Position numbers and translations under genes: made by a program. Below, in pieces: positions 17,908 through 26,274 of a DNA stretch of 64,000 nt (the stretch's first letter is position 1; the number at the start of each line of letters is the position of its first letter). Under the pieces are notes generated by a model. It searched no databases. It was not told the DNA's origin and saw only the letters and a list, made by a program, of their open reading frames with translations. The DNA is from Solirubrobacterales bacterium (GTDB lineage: Bacteria; Actinomycetota; Thermoleophilia; Solirubrobacterales; Solirubrobacteraceae), in contig DAHUYL010000056.1 of assembly GCA_027315255.1 (NCBI GenBank), forward strand, positions 1 through 64,000. The letters run 5' to 3'.

Positions 17908-18734
17908 TCGCGGATCCGGTCGACAGCGCTGCCGAGGCCCGGGCGTCGGCCCTCGGCGCCGGCCGGGTCGGCCGGCTCGAGCCGGCGGCGATCGCCGGCG
18001 TGATCTCGCGCGACGTCGTGATCTTCAAGCGGTATTGGCGCTCGACCACGTTCTCGTCGGTCGTGCAGCCGGTGATCTACCTGCTCGCGTTCGGGCTCGG
18101 GTTCGGTTCGCTCGTGAAGGTGGTTGGCCACATGAGCTACGTCCAGTACGTCGCCACCGGCGTCGTCGCCACCGCGGTGCTGTTCTCCTCGACCTTCCCG
18201 GGGATGTTCAACACGTTCATCCGCTGGCAGTTCCAGCGCACCTACGACGCGCTGCTGGCGGCGCCGGTCGACGTCGAGGAGCTGATCACCGCCGAGATCC
18301 TGTGGGTGTCGCTCCGCGCGGGTGTGTACGGCCTGGCGCCGCTGATCGTCGGGCTGGCGTTCGGGCTGACGCCCGAGCCCGGGATGCTGCTGGTCGCCCC
18401 GATCGGGCTCGCGACCGGGTTCGGGTTCTGCGCGTTCGGGGTGCTGATCGCCGGGATCGCGAAGACGATCGACAACTTCAACTACATCACCAGCGCGGTG
18501 CTGACGCCGATGTTCCTGGTGGCCGGCACCTTCTTCCCGATCTCGAGGCTGCCGGCGGGGCTTCGGACGATCGCCAAGTTCAACCCGCTGTACCACTGCG
18601 TCCAGCTCGTTCGCGACGTCTCGCTGCAGAGCTTCCAGGTCGCGGATCTGCTTCACCTCGGCGTGCTGCTCGCTTTCGGAGCGGTCGTCTGGCGGCTCGC
18701 GATCTGGCGGATGCGCACCCGTTTGATCGACTGA
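17904..18734 (+). CDS. ABC-2 type permease (NodJ/DrrB type)
   Basis: A 276-residue membrane protein forming the channel for the ATPase upstream. After a ~30-residue cytoplasmic start it has about six hydrophobic segments (FSSVVQPVIYLLAFGLGFGS, GVVATAVLFSSTFPGMF, GLAPLIVGLAFGL, APIGLATGFGFCAFGVLIAG and others). The ABC-2 signature region (FNYITSAVLTPMFLVAGTFFPISRLP) precedes the last segments. GTG 17904 overlaps the ATPase stop by four bases, implying coupled translation. Pairing is confident; the cargo is not identifiable. Confidence 0.9.
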   Translation: MIADPVDSAAEARASALGAGRVGRLEPAAIAGVISRDVVIFKRYWRSTTFSSVVQPVIYLLAFGLGFGSLVKVVGHMSYVQYVATGVVATAVLFSSTFPGMFNTFIRWQFQRTYDALLAAPVDVEELITAEILWVSLRAGVYGLAPLIVGLAFGLTPEPGMLLVAPIGLATGFGFCAFGVLIAGIAKTIDNFNYITSAVLTPMFLVAGTFFPISRLPAGLRTIAKFNPLYHCVQLVRDVSLQSFQVADLLHLGVLLAFGAVVWRLAIWRMRTRLID

Positions 18735-18735
18735 G

Positions 18736-19869
18736 ATGCGAGCCGGTCGGGCTGTCGGATTGGTCGTCGCGCTCGCGCTCGGCGGCGTGATCCTGGCCGG
18801 GTGCGGCGGGACCCGCGGCGCTTCCCGCCGTCGGCCGGCGCCGGTTGGCTTGGTCGTCGCACAGGCGCAAGCGGCAGTGCGGGCCAACCTCTCCTCGGAC
18901 GCCGGATACGCGGGGCCGGCGGCTGGGCCGGCGCTGAAGCGCGACGCGTTCGTGGTGTTCGTCGCTGCGGACATCACCAACGGCGGGATCGCCGGCGTCG
19001 CTCGAGGCGTCGAGCAGGCCACGCATGCGGTCGGTTGGAAGCTGCGGATCCTCGACGGCCAGGCCAGCGTCGCGGGCCGCCGCCAGGCGATGAACGAGGC
19101 GCTGGCGCTCGAGCCGAACGGGATCATCCTCGGGGGCTTCAATGCCAGCGAGCAACCGGCGGCGATGCGCCGCGCGCATGCCGCGCACATCCCCGTCGTC
19201 GGCTGGCATGCGGCGAGCAGCCCGGGCCCGGATCCCAGGGATGGGCTGTTCACCAACGTCAGCACCAACCCGCTCGAGGTCGCCCGCCTCGCAGCCGACT
19301 ACGTGATCGCACGGTCAAAGGGCCGCGCGGGGGTGGCGATCTTCTACGACTCCGGGTTTCAGATCGCGGTCGAGAAGGCCCTCGCCATGCAGGCCGCGAT
19401 CCGGCGGTGCGGGCGGTGCGCGGTGCTGGCGCTGGAGAACGTGGCGATCAGCCAGGCGCAGGATCTGATGCCGGCGCTCGTGGCGCGACTGGTCCGGCGG
19501 TACGGGTCGAGGCTCACCGACCTGCTGGCGATCAACGGCAACTACTTCGCCGGGTCGGGCGCGGGCCTGTTCGCCCTCGGGATCGCCGGCGACGCGCCGC
19601 CGTTCGCCGTCGCGGCCGGCGACGGCGATGCGGCCGAGTTCGCGCGGATCCGCAGCGGCGACTACCAGGCTGCCTCTGTCGCCGAGCCGCTGAACCTACA
19701 GGGGTGGCAGCTGGTCGACGAGCTGGGACGCGCGCTCGCGGGTGCGCCTCCGTCCGGGTACGTGGCACCGCCGCGTCTGATCACCCGCAGCAACGTCCCG
19801 GCGGGCGGCGTGTTCGATCCGCCGACGCCTTACCGGCAGCGTTACCTTCGCCTCTGGGGCGTAGCCTGA
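18736..19869 (+). CDS. Substrate-binding lipoprotein (periplasmic-binding-protein fold, sugar type)
   Basis: A 377-residue exported lipoprotein with lipobox LAGC at about residues 21-24. It is followed by a two-lobed binding-protein fold like the ribose/autoinducer-binding family (FVVFVAADITNGGIAGVARG, GIILGGFNASEQPAAMRR, LLAINGNYFAGSGAG). The ATG lies one base after the permease stop, so it is probably co-transcribed with the exporter. That is odd, because binding proteins normally serve importers. It may instead present a ligand to the convergent sensor kinase gene, with which its 3' end overlaps by 28 bases. Fold confident, ligand unknown. Confidence 0.82.
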   Translation: MRAGRAVGLVVALALGGVILAGCGGTRGASRRRPAPVGLVVAQAQAAVRANLSSDAGYAGPAAGPALKRDAFVVFVAADITNGGIAGVARGVEQATHAVGWKLRILDGQASVAGRRQAMNEALALEPNGIILGGFNASEQPAAMRRAHAAHIPVVGWHAASSPGPDPRDGLFTNVSTNPLEVARLAADYVIARSKGRAGVAIFYDSGFQIAVEKALAMQAAIRRCGRCAVLALENVAISQAQDLMPALVARLVRRYGSRLTDLLAINGNYFAGSGAGLFALGIAGDAPPFAVAAGDGDAAEFARIRSGDYQAASVAEPLNLQGWQLVDELGRALAGAPPSGYVAPPRLITRSNVPAGGVFDPPTPYRQRYLRLWGVA

Positions 19870-21919
19870 TCGCGCCGGCCGGCCGTCAGGACATCGGCTT
19901 CGCGCAGCGACGTGGCCGGGCGGCCGGTGAGCGGGATCGTCGCGTGGAGCGTCGTGCCCTCGCCGGGCTCGCCAGTCAGCGTGAGCGTTCCGCCGAGCGT
20001 CTCGACGCGGTCGCGCAGCCCGAGTAGGCCCGACCCCCGTTCGGGTTCGGCACCGCCGATGCCGTCGTCGCTGACGACGATGTCGACGATCGTCCCGCCG
20101 GCGCTGATGCGAACGACCGCCTGCTGCGCATGGGCGTGCTTCGTGGCGTTCGTCAGCGCTTCCGAGACGATGTAGTACGCAGCCACCTCGATCGGCGCCG
20201 GCAGCCGCTCGGAAAGCTCGACCTGAAGTTCGACCGGCAGCACGGAGCGCCGTCCCAGTGCCCGGAGTGCCGGCGCCAGCCCGCCCCTCGTCAGGATCGC
20301 CGGATGGATGCCGCGGGAGATCTCCTGCAGCTCCTCGAGCGCGGCCTCGATCCCGCGTTCGGCTTCAGAGAGCTGGCGCCGCAGGTCGACGAGCTGCTCG
20401 GGCACTCCTGCTCCGGCCGCGCGCAGGCTCAGCGCCAGCGAGACCAGTCGCTGCTGGGTCCCGTCGTGAAGGTCTCGCTCGATCCGCCGGCGGGTCTCGT
20501 CGGCGGCCACGACGAGGCGCGCCCGCGAGGCCGCCAGCTCCGCCCGGCTGTGGGCGTTCGCGATCGCCGTGGCGGCCAGCTCCGTGAACCCGGTCATCCG
20601 CGACTCGAGGTTGCTCAGCTGCGGGGATTCGTCGTGCCAGGCGAAGCCGAGCATCCCCCAGAGCCTGCCCTCGACGATCACCGGTGCGCCGGCCGTCGAG
20701 TGCAGGTCGAGCTCGCGCAGCCGCTCGGCGAAAGGGCCCGAGATTCCGTGCAGGCTGAGGATGCGTGGCGCTCGGTGACGTCGCGGGCGGCGGCGTAGAC
20801 GAGCCGTTCGCGCAGCACGGGGCGGCTGTTCCATTCGAGCCAGCGAGCCGACCCGTCCTTCGCCAGGTAACGGTTGCGGAAGGCCACGACGAGCTCGCCG
20901 CGCTCCAAGCGTGCGAACGCCTCACGCGTCTGATCGCGGTCATCGGGGTGCACGAAGTCGAAGAACGGCCTGCCCAGCAGCTCGTTTGCGGAGAAGCGAA
21001 GCGCCTGCTCGAATGCCGGGTTGATCCGTTTGAACGATCCGTCGTACCCGACCACGCACAGCATGTCCGGGGAGAGGTCGAATACGCGCTCGACCGTCCG
21101 CTCCGCGCGGCGCCGGCCCGCGACGGCGCCGCTGACCAGCGCCGCGATCAGGGCGAACACGACCGGCCATGCGAGCGCGATCCAGGGAAGCGTCGACTGC
21201 AAGGTCGTCGCCGGCGGAAGCGGCCGACCGATCTGGAAGTCCTGACCCAGCGCCTCGAAGCGCGCGACGCCGGGAGGCTGCGACAGCCGCGGGCCGTATA
21301 GCAGCCGTCCGCCGACGGAGACCGCGACCTGCCCCGGGGCGTCGCCGAGCGACAGCGCCAGCCAGCCTCGCGGGACGAACACCGCGAGGTAGCCGGCGCT
21401 CGCCGGACCGTGGCCGAACCTGGCGGTGGCGACGACGAAGATGCCGCGCTGTCCGCCGAACCGGCTGAGCGAGGTGGCGGTGACTCCGAACAGGACCTGC
21501 TGGCCGCCGATCGTGCTCGCGAGGGCCGGCCATTGCGTGACGCTGACGCCCGGCGCGATCGTGGTCGCGTACCTGACTGTCAGCCGGCGGCTCCCGGCTG
21601 GGATCCACAGCACGTCGACGAGACCGAAGCTCGCGCTCATCGCTCCTGAGACGAAGCTGAACTGCCGGGTCCCGGCGACCGGCTGGGATGCGAGCTGGCC
21701 TGCCAGCCCGGAGACGTAGGCGCTGGCGCGCTCGAGCAGCACCTGGGCCCGTATGCTGTCGAGCCTGGCGCCCTGCGCAGCCGATGCCCTGCGGTCGCTC
21801 CGGACCGCAGCAGCCGCCAACAGGTATCCGGCCACGCTCGCCGCTCCCAGCAGCGCTCCGATGGCGAGCCAGAACGAGCTGACGCTTCGAGGCCCTCGGC
21901 GCGTGTCCCTCGCTCTCAC
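19842..21919 (-). pseudogene. Frameshifted sensor histidine kinase (sensor-PAS / partial GAF-HisKA_3-HATPase)
   Basis: The 5' part (GTG 21919 to about 20765) encodes an N-terminal helix, an extracytoplasmic sensor region, a second membrane segment (LPWIALAWPVVFALIAALVS) and a PAS domain (VFDLSPDMLCVVGYDGSFKR, ending AAARDVTER). The frame then changes. The 3' part gives the second half of a GAF domain (STAGAPVIVEGRLWGMLGF), the HisKA_3 box (RRIERDLHDGTQQRL with the phosphoacceptor His) and a HATPase with EALTNATKHAHA and DDGIGG. The GAF N-terminal half, about 80-90 residues, is absent at the junction, so an out-of-frame internal deletion is likely. A sequencing indel alone would not explain the missing half domain. 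Confidence 0.6.
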
Positions 21920-22042
21920 CAGAATTGACCAACCGTGGTCCCGTTGGGCTCAAGGTCCGCGTGCGCGGGTCGATGGCCCGAGAGAAATCTACAGGGCGCG
22001 GCGCACCGAGCAGGCCGGATCGGCGTCGCCAAAGGAGGGGTC

Positions 22043-23872
22043 GTGAAGACGTTCGCGAGGGATCTGTCGCTGCGAGCCAAGTTGCTCGCCGGGTTCGGCG
22101 CTGTGCTGGCGCTGACGGCGGTGCTGGGCTTCACATTGCTGTCGCAGCTGGGCAGCGTCAACCAGGGCGGGGAGTGGCTCGGTGCACACGCCGTTCCGAA
22201 GCTCGAACAGCTCGCCACGATCGGTCAGGACGTCGCCGACCTCCGGCGGGCGCAGATGAAGTACGTGCTCACCGGCGTGGCGTCGGCGAAGGCGTCGGCG
22301 AGGTCCGAGTGGGAAAGCGACGCGCGCGCCGCGAACGTGGCGTTGGCCGCATACGGGCGCGGGCTCGTGAGCAGCGCCGACCGTGGCTTCTTCGACAGCT
22401 TCAAGGCGCACTGGAGCGCGCTGCTCGAGCAGACCGCTCCGCTCGCGGGGTTGGCGGCGAGCGGTGCCGCATCGAGTGCCGGGCAGGCGAACATCAGCTC
22501 GAGCCTGCCCACGTATCTGGCGACGCTCAGCACGTTGCGCGGCTGGTTGTCGGCGAACGGCCGCTGGGCGCAGGCGAGGGTCGCGGGCAATCGCTCGACA
22601 TACGGCGCCGCCCAGCTGCTCGGGATCGTGTTGATCGCGGCGGCGCTGTTGCTCGGCTTGGGGATCGCGCTCGTGCTGTCCTCGAGCATCAAGCGGGCGG
22701 TCGACGTCGTGCTCGATCGCACGCGGATGCTTCAGGACAAGTGCCTGACGTACCTGCGCGACGGGATGGTCGCGCTCGCCGACGGTGACCTCAGCCGGAG
22801 CTACGTGCCGGTGACGCCGGTGATCGAGAACCCGTCGGGGGACGAGATCGGCCAGATCGCGACCGCCGTGAACGGCCTGCGCGAGCGGATCATCGCGTCG
22901 CTCGAGGCGTACAACGAGACCGCCGCGCGGCTGCGAGGGACGATCGGCCACGTGGCCGACGCGGCGAGCAGCGTCGGTGCCTCGTCGGAGGAGATGGCCG
23001 CGACCTCCGAGGAGGCCGGCAAGGCCAGCGGCGAGATCGCCCAGGCGGTGACCGACATCGCCGGCGGGGCCGAGCGGCAGGTGCGGATGATCGAGCAGGC
23101 CCGGCGCTCCGCGGAGGAGGTTGCCCGGGCGGTCGCGGAGTCGGCCGAGAACGCGCAGGTGACCGCTCGGCTTGCGGGCGATGCGCGCGAGGTCGCGCAG
23201 GCGGGCGTCGGCGCGGCCGAGCAGGCCGATCAGGCGATGCGCTCGGTCCGCGACAGCTCCGCGGCGGTGACGGAGACGATCGGTGAGCTGGCCGCGAAGT
23301 CCGAGCAGATCGGGAGGATCGTGCAGACGATCACGGGGATCGCCGAGCAGACCAACCTGCTGGCGCTCAACGCCGCGATCGAGGCGGCGCGCGCCGGCGA
23401 GCAGGGCCGTGGGTTCGCGGTCGTCGCCGAGGAGGTCCGCAAGCTCGCGGAGGAGTCCCAGCGCGCCGCGCAGGAGATCTCCGGACTGATCGGTCAGGTT
23501 CAGACCGAGACCGGCAAAGCCGTCGCGGTCGTGCAGGACGGCGCCAAGCGCACCGAGGACGGCGTCAACGTGGTCGACCAGACGCGCCAGGCGTTCGTCC
23601 GGATCGGCGGCTCGGTGCAGGACATCAGCGCCCGGATCGAGCAGCTCGCGACGGTCGCGGAGCAGATTGCCGCGGCCGCCTCGACGATGCAGGAGAGCAT
23701 CGGCGAAGTCGCTGCGGTCGCCCAGCAGTCCTCGGCGTCGACCGAGGAGGTGTCGGCCTCGACCGAGCAGAGCTCGGCGTCAGCACAGGAGATCGCCGCC
23801 TCCGCGCAGGACCTGTCCGGCAGGGCCGAGGAGCTGACACGGCTGGTGGCGCAGTTCAAGCTGAGCGCCTGA
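22043..23872 (+). CDS. Methyl-accepting chemotaxis protein
   Basis: A 609-residue transmembrane chemoreceptor. The start is GTG 22043, fixed by AAAGGAGGGG just upstream. TM1 is near residues 12-33 ([20 protein letters not shown]) and is followed by a four-helix-bundle extracellular sensor of about 155 residues. TM2 is near 190-215 ([20 protein letters not shown]), followed by a HAMP-like linker and a long coiled-coil signalling domain. The conserved hairpin tip reads [20 protein letters not shown] near residue 445. Repeated Ser/Ala/Glu segments at the C-terminus resemble methylation helices. No cheA, cheW or flagellar gene is nearby, so it must work with a remote signalling array. Confidence 0.93.
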   Translation: MKTFARDLSLRAKLLAGFGAVLALTAVLGFTLLSQLGSVNQGGEWLGAHAVPKLEQLATIGQDVADLRRAQMKYVLTGVASAKASARSEWESDARAANVALAAYGRGLVSSADRGFFDSFKAHWSALLEQTAPLAGLAASGAASSAGQANISSSLPTYLATLSTLRGWLSANGRWAQARVAGNRSTYGAAQLLGIVLIAAALLLGLGIALVLSSSIKRAVDVVLDRTRMLQDKCLTYLRDGMVALADGDLSRSYVPVTPVIENPSGDEIGQIATAVNGLRERIIASLEAYNETAARLRGTIGHVADAASSVGASSEEMAATSEEAGKASGEIAQAVTDIAGGAERQVRMIEQARRSAEEVARAVAESAENAQVTARLAGDAREVAQAGVGAAEQADQAMRSVRDSSAAVTETIGELAAKSEQIGRIVQTITGIAEQTNLLALNAAIEAARAGEQGRGFAVVAEEVRKLAEESQRAAQEISGLIGQVQTETGKAVAVVQDGAKRTEDGVNVVDQTRQAFVRIGGSVQDISARIEQLATVAEQIAAAASTMQESIGEVAAVAQQSSASTEEVSASTEQSSASAQEIAASAQDLSGRAEELTRLVAQFKLSA

Positions 23873-23887
23873 GAAGCGGGGTCCGAT

Positions 23888-23918
23888 CCCGGGTGGCGCT
23901 CGTCAGTCGCCGCCCGGG
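23888..23918 (+). terminator. Hairpin after the chemoreceptor gene
   Basis: CCCGGGTGGCG (23888-23898) pairs with CGCCGCCCGGG (23908-23918) with one mismatch and a 9-nt loop, 15 bases after the stop. No T-run follows. Confidence 0.6.
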
Positions 23919-23926
23919 ACGCGGCA

Positions 23927-23969
23927 TATACTGCGCGCGCACCGTTCGCCACGAACGCTGGGAGGGACC
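23927..23969 (+). promoter_or_regulatory. Promoter and ribosome binding site of the DUF4389 gene
   Basis: TATACT (23927-23932) is a near-consensus -10 placed directly after the terminator hairpin. A start near 23939 would give a leader of about 30 nt containing GGGAGGGACC just before ATG 23970. Confidence 0.5.
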
Positions 23970-24563
23970 ATGGAGTACCCGGTTTCGTTTTCGGTCGACT
24001 ACGTCGCGCGCCGCAGCCGCCTGAGCGCGTTCTTCAGGCTCGTGCTCTCGATCCCGATCTTCATCTGGATCTACTTCTACGCAATCGTCGCGATGATCGC
24101 GACGCTGATCGCCTGGATCGCGCTGGTCATCACCGCGCGCTATCCGAGGCCCCTCTACAGCTTCGTCGCGGGCTTCGTCAGGCTGGGGGCGCTGACGACG
24201 GCGTACACCGCCCTGCTGTGCGACCAGTATCCGCCGTTCGTCGGGCAGGGCGAGGGCTATCCGGTGCAGATGACGTTCGCCGGCCCGCTGCCGCAGTACA
24301 GCCGGCTCAAGGCCTTCTTCCGGATGATCATCGCGATTCCGGTGATTCTGCTGCGCTACGTGATGCAGCTGCTGCTCGAGCTGGGGGCCGTGTTCGCCTG
24401 GTTCGTGATCGTGATCACGGGCAGGCTCCCGCGCGGGCTGTTCGACATGATGGTTCTCGCCAACTCCTACACCGCACGGTCCGACGCCTACCTGTTCCTG
24501 CTGACGGAGACCTATCCGCCGTTCCAGGACGAGGTGACCCGCACGGCGGGACTGGCTGCCTGA
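23970..24563 (+). CDS. DUF4389 membrane protein
   Basis: A 197-residue integral membrane protein built of two similar halves. Each half begins with YSRLKAFFR-like or RRSRLSAFFR-like basic residues before a hydrophobic pair of helices (LVLSIPIFIWIYFYAIVAMI; MIIAIPVILLRYVMQLLLEL). Each continues with an ITARYPRPLYSF or ITGRLPRGLFD motif and a terminal YPPF (YPPFVGQG; YPPFQDE). This duplicated pattern is characteristic of DUF4389, whose function is unknown. It has its own promoter and good ribosome binding site and appears monocistronic. Confidence 0.85.
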   Translation: MEYPVSFSVDYVARRSRLSAFFRLVLSIPIFIWIYFYAIVAMIATLIAWIALVITARYPRPLYSFVAGFVRLGALTTAYTALLCDQYPPFVGQGEGYPVQMTFAGPLPQYSRLKAFFRMIIAIPVILLRYVMQLLLELGAVFAWFVIVITGRLPRGLFDMMVLANSYTARSDAYLFLLTETYPPFQDEVTRTAGLAA

Positions 24564-24992
24564 CCTATTTGCGGACGGGGCGTTGCCTCGTCGGGTTGGT
24601 CGCGAGCGTCGGGCGGCCCGCGATGCTGCGGCGAGCGTGGTCAGGAGGTGCGCGCGGTCGAGCGTTGTCGCCTCTGGGTGCAGGTCACGCGGAAACGGCA
24701 TAAGCTCGACAGCACCGAGGTTTGTAGTTGGGGTGGTGCAGATCGGCTGGGTATGGGGGCGTGGCCGCGCGAGGTGTGATCGTGGGGGCGGTGGTGTTGA
24801 GGTTGTGCCGTCTACGCTGGCGGACTCGTCCCGCGCCTCCCGTGCACCCGCGGCGATCGGCTGGTCGTGCTCGAAGCCGAAGTCGCGGATGTGCATGATC
24901 CGTACACGGTAGACGGCGTCCGGACCGCTGGTCGCTGCCAAGGCGGGCAGCTGGAAGGAACTCGCCGGCAGTCGCAGAACCCCGACGGAGAC
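24564..24992. other. 429-bp gap without a recognised gene
   Basis: Open frames exist on both strands, but none shows a recognisable domain or a ribosome binding site. The base composition between about 24700 and 24830 is less GC-rich than the surroundings (TTTGTAGTTGGGGTGG type runs), which could mark acquired or decayed DNA. TAAGCT near 24702 is a possible -10 but no gene start follows closely. Confidence 0.4.
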
Positions 24993-25433
24993 GTGACACG
25001 CCCGGTCGCCCTGATCTGCACGATTGCCGCCGGGTTGCTCGTCGGGCTGCAGCCGGCGGCCAACGCGGCGATGTCGGAGCACGTCGGCGATCTGGGCGCG
25101 GCGTTCGTGAGCGTGGTGGTGACCACGGCGATCATCGGCGTGTTGCTGCTCGTCGTGGGGCATCCCGGTCGGCTGAGCGGCGTCACCGGCATCCGCCCTG
25201 TGCAGCTGGTCGGCGCGCTCGGCGGCGCAGCGGTGGTGACGATCGGCTTGGCCGCGGTCAGGCCGTTGGGTGCCGGGGCGGTCGTCGCCTTGCTCGTCGC
25301 GGGTCAGGTGATCGTCTCGGTGATCGCCGACCGGCTTGGCTGGTTCGGCCTGCACCAGGTCCAGATCGGGTTCGGGCGAGTGCTGGGGATCGTGCTGGTG
25401 GTCGCCGGCACGGTGCTCGTGACGAGATCCTGA
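24993..25433 (+). CDS. YdcZ/DUF606-family membrane transporter
   Basis: A ~146-residue inner-membrane protein with about five hydrophobic helices (VALICTIAAGLLVGLQPAAN, VVVTTAIIGVLLLVVGHPG, LVGALGGAAVVTIGLAAVRP, VVALLVAGQVIVSVIADRLG, VLGIVLVVAGTVLVTRS). The order and the motifs NAAMSEHVG and ADRLGWFG fit the YdcZ (DUF606) branch of the drug/metabolite transporter superfamily. GTG 24993 is chosen because CGGAG precedes it and the first helix starts six residues later; a longer upstream extension is not protein-like. The substrate is unknown. Confidence 0.7.
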   Translation: MTRPVALICTIAAGLLVGLQPAANAAMSEHVGDLGAAFVSVVVTTAIIGVLLLVVGHPGRLSGVTGIRPVQLVGALGGAAVVTIGLAAVRPLGAGAVVALLVAGQVIVSVIADRLGWFGLHQVQIGFGRVLGIVLVVAGTVLVTRS

Positions 25434-25529
25434 TCTGCTGCGGATCGGCGGCGAGCGAGGCCGCAGCTACCGGCGCCGCTCAGCCTGCGAGGAACCCCAT
25501 CCCGCCGCGTGAACCAGGACGCCGAACGA

Positions 25530-26207
25530 TCAACCGAGCAGCTTGGTGACGTCGACCGCGTTCGCGGGTGCGCTGATCGCGACCGACTTGTCGTAGTTCG
25601 AGAAGTCGATCCGGCCGCCGGCTCCGCCATTCTTGACCACGGCGATCGGGTACGGCTTGCCGGTCGTCGCGACGTAGAGGGTGCCGCCCTTGGTCGTGTC
25701 GCTGACCGCGATCACCTTGCGGCCGTCGATCTTCGTGGTCTTGCCCTTGACCAGGCTGCCGTGCGTGGCGGTCAGCTTGGAGAACAGCTCGTGCACGTTG
25801 GCGAACGACGTGATCGAGGCGAACTGCCCGGTGTCGGGCGCCGACAGCCACTTGCCCTTGAGGAGCGCGGCGGCGGTGGCGCCGCCGAAGTGGGTCCAGA
25901 AGCCGGGGCTGGCGTTGATGTACACCTTGCCGCCGAGGTAGACGAGCTTGAAGCTGAGGCCGTTCACGGCCATCGAACCGCTCGCCTTGCCCGTCTGCAG
26001 GTCGAGGTCCATCGTGATCTGCTCCCCGGAGCTGTTGAAGCTGCCTGCGACGTGCACGGACTTGGCGTTCGCGGCCGCGTTGCCGGCCGTCGTGACGATC
26101 GCCTCCGGCGACTTGGAGGCGACGCCGTTGCCGCTCGAGCCGCCGCAGCCAGCCACCGCCGCAGCGACCGCGACGCCCACGAACCCCCACCTGAGATACC
26201 CGCGCAT
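25530..26207 (-). CDS. LppX/LprG-like secreted lipoprotein
   Basis: A 225-residue lipoprotein. The start is decided by the ribosome binding site: GAGGAGG lies six bases before ATG 26207 but directly abuts the in-frame ATG at 26213, so 26207 is preferred. A signal sequence (GFVGVAVAAAVAGC) ends in the lipobox VAGC. The remainder is a single beta-rich domain with repeated strands (SVHVAGSFNSSGEQITMDLD, KLVYLGGKVYINASPGFW, TLYVATTGKPYPIAV) like the LolA/LppX fold, which binds lipids in a hydrophobic cavity. The lipid-binding role follows from the fold family and is not proven here. Confidence 0.75.
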   Translation of the reverse strand: MRGYLRWGFVGVAVAAAVAGCGGSSGNGVASKSPEAIVTTAGNAAANAKSVHVAGSFNSSGEQITMDLDLQTGKASGSMAVNGLSFKLVYLGGKVYINASPGFWTHFGGATAAALLKGKWLSAPDTGQFASITSFANVHELFSKLTATHGSLVKGKTTKIDGRKVIAVSDTTKGGTLYVATTGKPYPIAVVKNGGAGGRIDFSNYDKSVAISAPANAVDVTKLLG

Positions 26208-26274
26208 GTTCATCCTCCTCGAAGTGGGATTCGACACTACACGATTTCGCAGACCGGTCGCGATAGCCTCAGAC

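Noticed and set aside
24583-24999. Short open frames on both strands after the DUF4389 gene
   Set aside because: No ribosome binding site, no domain and biased composition; treated as non-coding.
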